Source: Thermoplasmata archaeon (GTDB taxonomy: Archaea > Thermoplasmatota > Thermoplasmata > Lutacidiplasmatales > UBA184). Taken from it: a DNA stretch of 10,755 bases. A program made the translations under genes and the position numbers. The notes under the pieces are model-generated. The model did not search any database. It was not told the DNA's origin and was given only the letters and a program-made list of their open reading frames with translations. Where the stretch lies: NCBI GenBank assembly GCA_021823085.1, contig JAKAPG010000036.1:1-10755 (forward strand), given 5' to 3'. This document shows positions 6,417 to 10,755 of the stretch, in pieces. Every line of letters begins with the position of its first letter. Position 1 is the first letter of the stretch.

Positions 6417-6854
6417 ATGGGGTTCGTTGAGGACTTCAAGAAATTCCTGGTATCGGGAAGCCTGGTCACCATGGCCGTCGCGTTCGTGGTGGGCCTCGCG
6501 ATCGTCGCGCTCATCGGCGCCCTTGTGAACAACATCATCAACCCGCTCATCGGTGCGGCCGGTCACGTGGATTTCAGCAAGTTGGGCAACCTGGTGATCA
6601 ACAATAGCACGATCATGGGGGGCGCGTTCCTCGGAGCCGTCATCAATTTCCTCATCCTGATGCTGGTGGTCTTCGCCCTGATCGCCTACCCATACCAGAA
6701 GTACGAGGAGCGCAAGAAGGCGCGGGCGGCCAAGACGGCGCCCTCGACGCGCGAGTGCCCCGAGTGCTACTCGTCCATCAACATCAAGGCGACGCGGTGC
6801 CCGTTCTGCACTTCGGTGGTCACCCCGCTTGCGGCGGCTTCGACCGTAGCGTAG
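6417..6854 (+). CDS. mscL: MscL-type mechanosensitive channel with C-terminal zinc ribbon
   Basis: A 145-aa membrane protein. The N-terminus MGFVEDFKKFLVSGSLVTMAVAFVVGLAI fits the MscL N-terminal helix and first transmembrane helix (about 15-40), with the N-x-x-x-N-P-L-I-G signature as NNIINPLIG (38-46). A short extracellular loop contains INNSTIMGGAFLGAVINF, and the second membrane helix is about 68-92, ending in the cytosolic basic stretch YQKYEERKKARAAK. MscL opens under membrane tension to release solutes during osmotic downshock. In place of the usual amphipathic C-terminal helix bundle there is a zinc ribbon, C114-x2-C117-x10-C128-x2-C131. The last 35 bp overlap the convergent queC 3' end. 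The start follows a TATA-like box. Confidence 0.93.
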   Translation: MGFVEDFKKFLVSGSLVTMAVAFVVGLAIVALIGALVNNIINPLIGAAGHVDFSKLGNLVINNSTIMGGAFLGAVINFLILMLVVFALIAYPYQKYEERKKARAAKTAPSTRECPECYSSINIKATRCPFCTSVVTPLAAASTVA

Positions 6855-7533
6855 CGAGGGCGGGATCCGGGTGGCCCGCGCCGGCGAACCCGAGCGCGCG
6901 AAGTCGACACGCGTCGCAGAGCCCGCACGGGCGCCGACCCCCGGCGTAGCAGCTCCACGTCAGCTCCCACGGGACCCCGAGTCGGTCCCCGAGCCTCACG
7001 ATCGAGGCCTTGGACCGGCGGAGGAGGGGGGCCATGACCCGTATGGGGGGACCGCCCGTGACGCCCCGGCGCGTCGCCCGCCGGGCCATGCGCTCGAAGG
7101 CCCGGAGGAACTCGGGCCGGCAATCGGGGTATCCCGAGTAATCGATCGCGTTGACACCGAGGTAGATCCGGTCGAGCCCGTGGCTCTCGGCGTATCCGAG
7201 CGCGATCGAGAGCAGGATCGCATTCCGCGCCGGGACGTACGTGGTCGGGATCCCCCGGCGTCCCACCCGGGCCCGAGGGAGCGACCGATCCCGATGCGTC
7301 AGGGCCGAATCGAGCCATGGGCCGAGGGGGAGTTCGAGCTCGACGTGACGGGCCACGCGGTAGTACCGGGCGAGGGCTCGCGCGCTCCCGACCTCCCGCA
7401 CATGCCGCTGGCCGTAGCGCACGCTGAGCGCGTGCACGGGCGGATCCCGGGCTGCCGCGATCGCGAGGCATGTTGCGGAGTCCATCCCACCGGAGAGCAG
7501 GACCACGCTGCCGCCCGAACGTCCGCGCGTCAC
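6820..7533 (-). CDS. queC: 7-cyano-7-deazaguanine (preQ0) synthase QueC
   Basis: A 237-aa enzyme that converts 7-carboxy-7-deazaguanine to preQ0 with ATP and ammonia; in archaea preQ0 feeds archaeosine at tRNA position 15. Evidence is the N-terminal PP-loop VVLLSGGMDS (10-19), RYGQRH (39-44), TTYVPARNAILLSIA (97-111), GVNAIDYSGYPDCRP (126-140) and the C-terminal zinc site C195, C203, C206, C209 (WSCYAGG, PCGLCDAC). All key elements are present and the length is normal. The start is GTG at 7533, overlapping the DUF92 stop as GTGA, so translation is coupled to that gene. The 3' end overlaps mscL by 35 bp on the opposite strand. No queD, queE or tgtA is in the window. Confidence 0.95.
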   Translation of the reverse strand: MTRGRSGGSVVLLSGGMDSATCLAIAAARDPPVHALSVRYGQRHVREVGSARALARYYRVARHVELELPLGPWLDSALTHRDRSLPRARVGRRGIPTTYVPARNAILLSIALGYAESHGLDRIYLGVNAIDYSGYPDCRPEFLRAFERMARRATRRGVTGGPPIRVMAPLLRRSKASIVRLGDRLGVPWELTWSCYAGGRRPCGLCDACRLRALGFAGAGHPDPALATLRSKPPQAG

Positions 7534-8291
7534 ACTGCGATCGCTCCGGCGAGGAGAAGGATCGCGATCCCGATCAGGATCGACGATCCCATTCCCGCAA
7601 AGTTGGTCGACCCCTTCGTCAGCCGTCTTCGGTTCTCCAGCGTCTCACCGAGGACGGAGTCGATCTGGCAGCCGAGGAATCCGGCGGCGGCCACCCCGCC
7701 GACGAAGACGCCCGCGTTCACCGTGGCGATCGAGAACGCGGCCAAGAGGCCCAGGCCGACGACGGCGGTGGTGAGCGCCCCCACGAGGGCGAAGACCTCG
7801 CCCCTCGAGGAGACCCCTCCGTTCGTGCCGGGAGGAACGGGCCGGCCGGTGAGGATGCTGCGGGCGCTCCCGGAGAGCACGCCAAGCTCGCTCGCGAGGG
7901 TGTCCGACGTGCCGAAGGCGATCGCGCTCGCATACAGGAACGACAGGGTGGCGGAGGGGAGATGGGTCGGAAGGAGGGTCCCGGCCAGGACGACGACCGT
8001 GGGCAGGAAGATGTGGGCGAGGACGTTCGATATGCCCCGTTCCCCGTGATGGCCCTCCTGCATCGCCCGCCGGGACTTCTCCTCGAACCCGTAGTGGGTG
8101 GCGAGCGAGCTCGCGAGCACGAAGAGGGCGAGGAGCCCGAGGTACGGGAACCCGGCGAGGACGACGATCACCGAGCCGAAGACCGCGGACACGGCGGCGG
8201 CCGGAGGGGTGAGCGCCCGGCCGAGCGCGGCCACCACAGCAAGCACAACGGTGATGACGACGCCCACGAGGGCGTCTACCGGGCCCAGCAC
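7530..8291 (-). CDS. DUF92/TMEM19-family integral membrane protein
   Basis: A 253-aa multi-spanning membrane protein of the DUF92 (TMEM19/VTE6) family. Hydrophobic segments lie at about 8-25, 32-62, 93-108, 115-127, 166-190, 193-207 and 234-252. Family-type motifs are HHGERGISNVLAH (81-93), GTSDTLASELG (127-137), GTNGGVS (155-161) and FLGCQIDSVLG (205-215). The plant member VTE6 is linked to phytyl-phosphate kinase activity, and archaeal homologues are thought to act on polyprenyl phosphates; that role is inference here. The start is GTG at 8291, preceded about 37 bases upstream by GTTATCT. It is the first gene of a two-gene operon with queC, overlapping it by four bases. Confidence 0.88.
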   Translation of the reverse strand: MLGPVDALVGVVITVVLAVVAALGRALTPPAAAVSAVFGSVIVVLAGFPYLGLLALFVLASSLATHYGFEEKSRRAMQEGHHGERGISNVLAHIFLPTVVVLAGTLLPTHLPSATLSFLYASAIAFGTSDTLASELGVLSGSARSILTGRPVPPGTNGGVSSRGEVFALVGALTTAVVGLGLLAAFSIATVNAGVFVGGVAAAGFLGCQIDSVLGETLENRRRLTKGSTNFAGMGSSILIGIAILLLAGAIAV

Positions 8292-8324
8292 GCTCCGCGC
8301 CTCGGATCGTCGGGACGGGGGGAA

Positions 8325-8331
8325 AGATAAC
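8325..8331 (-). promoter_or_regulatory. TATA-like box for the DUF92-queC operon
   Basis: On the minus strand this reads GTTATCT in the 54-bp gap behind the asparagine-synthetase-like gene. Its centre is about 37 bases before the GTG at 8291. It suggests that DUF92-queC has its own promoter and does not rely only on readthrough from the gene upstream. Confidence 0.42.
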
Positions 8332-8345
8332 CGTGTTGCCAGTCG

Positions 8346-9089
8346 TCACGAGCCGCCCAGGAGATGGTGGATCCGGGACCCGTACTGCATCGCGCGCTTC
8401 GGCCGGTGCGCGATCTCGGCCGGCAATCCACGGTGCTCGGCCCACGCGCGGAAAAGCCGCTTGGCTTCGGGATGGGGCAGACGAAGTTCGATGGGTATCT
8501 CCCAGAGGGTGCGTACCCAGGCCGGATCGAGGAACGGCGCCTCGAGTTCGTGACCCGACCGCCGAGCGATCCGGACCGCTCGGGGCCACTCCCGCGTTCG
8601 GAGGCGATCGAGGTCCTCCCGCGATCGTGCTTCGGCGGCCGTGGCCGACAGATTGCGAAAGTGGTGGTAGCCGAGGAACAGCTCGTCGACGCCCTGAGCC
8701 GTCAGGATGCGCGGAGCCGGCGCGCGCTGGGAGGCGAGGGCAAAGGCCACCGCGACGTCGCGATCGGGCCCACGCGCGTCGCCCAGCTCGGCCGCGAACT
8801 CGGATACCGCGGAGTCTACGTCCGCGCGAGAGATCTCGACCGAGCTGAGGGGGAGACCCAGGAGACGCGCCGCCGAGGCCGCCTGGGCGAGGTCGGGGCT
8901 CCCGACCTGGCCCACCACCAGCAGCTCTAGCCCGGGTGCCGAACGAAGCTCGTGGGCGAGGAGGGAAGAGTCGACCCCACCGGAGAAGAGGAGGGTCGCG
9001 CGACGCGAGGGAGCGAGGAGGCGCGAACGGATCGGCTCGAAGGCCTCGTCGAGGACCCGGAAGAGATCGCCGGGAAGGGAGCCGCTCAT
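8346..9089 (-). CDS. Stand-alone asparagine-synthetase-type ATP pyrophosphatase
   Basis: A 247-aa protein equal to the synthetase half of AsnB. It shows the PP-loop LLFSGGVDSSLLA (33-45), the family signature GVDELFLGYHHF (133-144), EAPFLDPAWV (183-192) and the C-terminal KRAMQYGSRI (231-240). The N-terminal glutamine amidotransferase domain, with its catalytic Cys2, is absent, and no separate glutaminase is encoded nearby. It therefore probably uses free ammonia or a partner glutaminase to amidate a carboxylate through an adenylate. Asparagine formation is possible, but the short form could act on another substrate. The ATG at 9089 interlocks with the ATG of the longer reading of the HAD gene on the other strand. 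A TATA-like box lies about 31 bases upstream. Confidence 0.85.
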   Translation of the reverse strand: MSGSLPGDLFRVLDEAFEPIRSRLLAPSRRATLLFSGGVDSSLLAHELRSAPGLELLVVGQVGSPDLAQAASAARLLGLPLSSVEISRADVDSAVSEFAAELGDARGPDRDVAVAFALASQRAPAPRILTAQGVDELFLGYHHFRNLSATAAEARSREDLDRLRTREWPRAVRIARRSGHELEAPFLDPAWVRTLWEIPIELRLPHPEAKRLFRAWAEHRGLPAEIAHRPKRAMQYGSRIHHLLGGS

Positions 9090-9116
9090 GCGAGTGAGGA
9101 GCGAGGCCCGCCAAGC

Positions 9117-9123
9117 CGATAAG
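9117..9123. promoter_or_regulatory. TATA-like box shared by two divergent genes
   Basis: The element reads CGATAAG on the plus strand and CTTATCG on the minus strand. Its centre is about 31 bases before the ATG of the asparagine-synthetase-like gene and about 25 bases before the GTG at 9145 of the HAD gene. No other AT-rich element lies between them. The minus-strand reading matches the CTTATC core before LX; the plus-strand distance fits a leaderless transcript. Confidence 0.45.
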
Positions 9124-9144
9124 GGAGGGCCCGTTCGGCCGGTC

Positions 9145-9708
9145 GTGGGGAACTCAGGTCCGACGCCCGCTCTCTTCGTGGATCGGGACGGGACCCTGAT
9201 GGTGGACCTCCATTATCTGGCCGAGGCCGACCGCCTCGAGATCTATGGCGGGGTGGGAGAGGCCCTCGCTCTCGCCCGGGCCCACGGGTTCCGAATCGTG
9301 TGTGTCACGAACCAGTCCGGCATCGAGCGCGGTCTGGTCACTCGGGAGGATGTCGAGCGGATACACGCTCGACTCAACGAGCGGCTTCGCGCCGCAGGGG
9401 CTCACGTCGACGCGTTCTACTACTGCCCCCACCTCCCCGAGCACAAGTGCCGATGCCGAAAGCCGGGGACCGAGCTCTTCGAGAGGGCGCGGCGCGATCT
9501 TGATCTCGAGTTGAACCGCAGTGCGATTGTGGGCGATCGGTGGCTCGACATCGAAGCCGGGCGGCGGCTGGGGATTCCGACCGCCCTGGTCCCTCCACCG
9601 GGACACGAAGCCGAGATCGAGGCCGAGCTCCGCGAGCACGGTGCCATCCCCGACGTACGCGCGCGCACCTTCCGCGCGGCCGTCCTGCGCGTACTGGCGA
9701 GGGGCTGA
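9145..9708 (+). CDS. HAD-IIIA phosphatase of the GmhB/HisB-N type
   Basis: A 187-aa phosphatase. It shows HAD motif I LFVDRDGTL (10-18, nucleophile D13, acid/base D15), motif II VTNQSGI (54-60), a zinc site C94-x-H96 and C102-x-C104 (CPHLPEHKCRCRKP), motif III lysine K106, and motif IV VGDRWLDIEAG (129-139). This set matches the GmhB/HisB-N group: D-glycero-D-manno-heptose 1,7-bisphosphate or histidinol-phosphate phosphatases. No heptose or histidine gene adjoins it, so the substrate is open. I chose GTG 9145 because a TATA-like box lies 25 bases upstream, as expected for a leaderless transcript, and because homologues begin just before motif I. An in-frame ATG at 9088 would add 19 residues and overlap the start of the divergent gene. 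Confidence 0.88.
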   Translation: MGNSGPTPALFVDRDGTLMVDLHYLAEADRLEIYGGVGEALALARAHGFRIVCVTNQSGIERGLVTREDVERIHARLNERLRAAGAHVDAFYYCPHLPEHKCRCRKPGTELFERARRDLDLELNRSAIVGDRWLDIEAGRRLGIPTALVPPPGHEAEIEAELREHGAIPDVRARTFRAAVLRVLARG

Positions 9709-9722
9709 CGGCTTCCGCGTCC

Positions 9723-9881
9723 CTACAGTGGCGTCGCGAGGGCGTGCTCGAGTTCGTGGAACCCCTGGCCGATGAGCCCGAGGACGTTGACGCCCAGGTG
9801 CGTCATGAGGAGGACCCCGCCGACGATGATCCCAATGGCGAGCAGCCATGCGAAGAACATAGTGGCCCCGGCGAACTCCAT
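9723..9881 (-). CDS. Tiny membrane protein, about 52 aa
   Basis: From ATG 9881 the product is 52 aa with a clear transmembrane helix (about residues 6-26, ATMFFAWLLAIGIIVGGVLL), a second mildly hydrophobic stretch (NVLGLIGQGFHELEH), and a short end. I do not recognise it. A TATA-like box (TTTATGTA, 9897-9904 on the minus strand) lies just upstream and inside the longer reading from ATG 9953 (76 aa), which favours the shorter form; a start at the internal ATG 9860 is also possible. It converges on the HAD gene with a 14-bp gap and diverges from tRNA-Asp. Confidence 0.6.
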   Translation of the reverse strand: MEFAGATMFFAWLLAIGIIVGGVLLMTHLGVNVLGLIGQGFHELEHALATPL

Positions 9882-9895
9882 CAGCCGCGGGACCG

Positions 9896-9905
9896 ATACA
9901 TAAAT
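9896..9905 (-). promoter_or_regulatory. TATA-like box for the tiny membrane protein
   Basis: The minus strand reads ATTTATGTAT, the most AT-rich stretch in the 100-bp gap 9882-9981. It ends 15 bases before the ATG at 9881, with its centre about 20 bases from it: somewhat close for a leaderless start, but about 40 bases from the internal ATG at 9860. Confidence 0.45.
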
Positions 9906-9948
9906 GGCTCCGTGGACTCGAACCGCGTGCCCGATCTCCGGGGGGAGG

Positions 9949-9955
9949 TTCATAG
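9949..9955 (+). promoter_or_regulatory. Weak TATA-like box for tRNA-Asp
   Basis: TTCATAG is centred 30 bases before the first base of tRNA-Asp, a suitable distance for a transcript starting a few bases upstream of the mature 5' end. The match is weak and rests mainly on position. Confidence 0.28.
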
Positions 9956-9981
9956 AGGGCTGGCTCTACCTCGGGCCGGGT

Positions 9982-10083
9982 GCCCTGGTAGTCTAGTGGT
10001 CTAGGATCTAGGTCTGTCGAGCCTGGGACTCGGGTTCGAAGGCGCTCGGGGATCCCCCGGGCCCGAAACTCCCGACCAGGGCG
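9982..10083 (+). tRNA. tRNA-Asp(GTC), interrupted by a 29-nt intron
   Basis: A full cloverleaf forms once 10041-10069 is removed. The acceptor stem is GCCCTGG (9982-9988) with CCAGGGC (10076-10082), seven Watson-Crick pairs. The D arm is 9991-10007 (GTCT with GGAT, two wobble pairs). The anticodon stem is TAGGT with GCCTG around loop CTGTCGA, anticodon GTC at 10016-10018. The T stem is TCGGG with CCCGA, and the spliced T loop is TTCGAAT. The discriminator base is G73 (10083), as expected for Asp. Spliced length is 73 nt and no CCA is encoded. U8 (9989), G15 (9996) and C32 (10014) are present as possible targets of 4-thiolation, archaeosine insertion and TrmJ methylation. Confidence 0.93.
10041..10069 (+). 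other. tRNA intron in the T loop (position 59/60), bulge-helix-bulge
   Basis: The unspliced transcript folds as follows: T stem (TCGGG with CCCGA); a 3-nt bulge ACT (10068-10070) on the 3' strand; a 4-bp central helix TTCG (10035-10038) with CGAA (10064-10067); a 3-nt bulge AAG (10039-10041) on the 5' strand; then an inner hairpin (GCTCGGGG with CCCCGGGC, loop ATC). This is the canonical substrate of the archaeal splicing endonuclease. Cutting after the second base of each bulge removes exactly 29 nt and restores TTCGAAT. Position 59/60 is non-canonical, since most archaeal tRNA introns lie at 37/38. The only flaw is one unpaired C (10043) near the base of the inner helix. Confidence 0.9.
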
Positions 10084-10104
10084 CTCCCCCCGGCCCCCTT
10101 CACC

Positions 10105-10111
10105 GTTTATC
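10105..10111 (+). promoter_or_regulatory. TATA-like box for uppS
   Basis: GTTTATC is centred 25 bases before the GTG at 10133, in the 49-bp gap after tRNA-Asp. This spacing places the transcription start at or next to the start codon, implying a leaderless mRNA, and it supports the choice of that GTG. Confidence 0.5.
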
Positions 10112-10132
10112 CTGCGCCCGTCTTTGGCCGGC

Positions 10133-10755
10133 GTGGCCGACGAAGCTCACCGGCGCCCGTCGTCTCTCTCCGAGGTCGTGGGAGGCGCGATCCGAGATGC
10201 CCAGGAACGTAAGCTCCTCGAGCTCGTGCGGGCGGCGCCGGTCCCGCGACACCTTGCCATCATCATGGACGGGAACCGGCGGTTCGCCGAGGCGCACAAC
10301 CTGCTGATCCCCGAGGGGCACAGCCAGGGAAAACAGAAGCTCGAGGATCTCCTCGACTGGTGCTTGGAAGCGAACATCCGCGTCCTGACCGTCTTCGGAC
10401 TTTCGACCGAGAACCTGAGTCGGGCCCCGGAGGAGGTCGAGACGCTCATGGACCTCATCGAGCGCGGCTTTCTCGACATCGCGAAAGACGAGCGCGTCCA
10501 CAAGCACCATATCCGCGTCCGCGCCCTCGGCCGTCGCGACCTGCTTCCCGAGAGGGTCCGGCGGGCCATCGTCCGCGCCGAGGACGCAACGAAGGGCTAC
10601 TCCGACTACTCCTTCAATCTCGCGATCGCCTACGGAGGACGGGATGAGATCGTCCATGCGATCCGGAGCCTCGCCGCGGACGTCCTCGCCGGCCGCCTGC
10701 GCCCCGAAGAGATCGACGGCGAGATGGTCGGATGGCGCCTGTACACCGCCGACAT
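10133..10755 (+). CDS. uppS: cis-Prenyltransferase (polyprenyl diphosphate synthase), 3' truncated by window
   Basis: The first 207 residues of a UppS-family enzyme, which adds isopentenyl units in cis to a prenyl diphosphate to make the polyprenyl carrier lipid used in glycosylation. Seen are HLAIIMDGNRRFA (40-52, catalytic Asp in MDGNRR), EGHSQGKQKLEDLLDWC (61-77), VFGLSTENLSRAPEEV (85-100), RVRALGRRDLLPERV (125-139) and NLAIAYGGRDEIVHAI (162-177). It ends at RLYTAD, just before the expected conserved R-x-S-G-E segment, which must lie beyond the edge. The start is GTG 10133, 25 bases after a TATA-like box. The leading 38 residues are longer than the minimum for the family and charged. Confidence 0.93.
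   Translation, partial: MADEAHRRPSSLSEVVGGAIRDAQERKLLELVRAAPVPRHLAIIMDGNRRFAEAHNLLIPEGHSQGKQKLEDLLDWCLEANIRVLTVFGLSTENLSRAPEEVETLMDLIERGFLDIAKDERVHKHHIRVRALGRRDLLPERVRRAIVRAEDATKGYSDYSFNLAIAYGGRDEIVHAIRSLAADVLAGRLRPEEIDGEMVGWRLYTAD

Noticed and set aside
7645..9114. A 489-codon open frame on the minus strand
   Set aside because: It is an alternative frame across the DUF92 and asparagine-synthetase-like genes, with low-complexity composition.
9088..9144. ATG 9088 as the start of the HAD phosphatase
   Set aside because: Possible, but the 19 added residues lie before the conserved fold, overlap the divergent start and include the likely TATA box. GTG 9145 is preferred.
9982..10083. tRNA-Asp as a broken or pseudo tRNA gene
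   Set aside because: The interruption has exact bulge-helix-bulge geometry, and its removal restores every stem and the T loop.
1..10755. CRISPR arrays, insertion sequences, prophage, toxin-antitoxin or defence genes
   Set aside because: No direct-repeat array, terminal inverted repeats, transposase, integrase or defence-type domain is visible. The region reads as housekeeping chromosome.

Overview
This is a GC-rich, gene-dense stretch of an archaeal chromosome. The archaeal calls are ribosomal protein L18a/LX, prefoldin alpha, FtsY, a queC that would serve archaeosine synthesis, a tRNA gene with a bulge-helix-bulge intron and no encoded CCA, and short TATA-like boxes 22-42 bases before start codons. 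The gene content and high GC would fit a Thermoplasmatota-like euryarchaeon, but this is inference; no rRNA or other strong taxonomic marker is present. I saw no mobile element, CRISPR array, rRNA or phage gene.

Layout from the left. A small zinc-ribbon protein (+, 151-411) converges on a five-gene minus-strand cluster that reads from right to left: LX (3258-3070), pfdA, ftsY, trmJ and an unrecognised 138-aa protein (839-423). Upstream of it lies a second minus-strand pair: a ThiI-like THUMP protein (4496-3597) and an 87-aa proline-rich protein coupled to it. A 52-bp divergent promoter with a perfect 12-bp palindrome separates this pair from argS (+, 4549-6345). An MscL-type channel with a zinc-ribbon tail follows (+, 6417-6854). 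It overlaps the end of queC, which is coupled to an upstream DUF92/TMEM19 membrane protein (-, 8291-6820). A stand-alone asparagine-synthetase-type ATP pyrophosphatase (-) and a GmhB/HisB-N type HAD phosphatase (+) diverge from one TATA-like box near 9120. At the right end are a tiny membrane protein (-), tRNA-Asp(GTC) with a 29-nt intron in its T loop, and a cis-prenyltransferase (uppS) cut by the window edge.

Most of the recognisable genes concern translation and tRNA: ribosome and nascent-chain handling (LX, prefoldin, FtsY), charging (ArgS), and tRNA modification (TrmJ, QueC, a ThiI relative). The target positions U8, G15 and C32 are all present in the tRNA-Asp encoded here. A second, weaker theme is polyprenyl lipid metabolism (UppS, possibly DUF92).

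The most unusual items are (1) the tRNA-Asp intron at position 59/60, which folds into a textbook bulge-helix-bulge; (2) the ThiI-like protein, whose PP-loop is erased and whose C-terminal part is missing, so it should not work as a sulfurtransferase; (3) MscL fused to a zinc ribbon; and (4) repeated four-base GTGA/ATGA overlaps within every tightly packed minus-strand gene pair but one.
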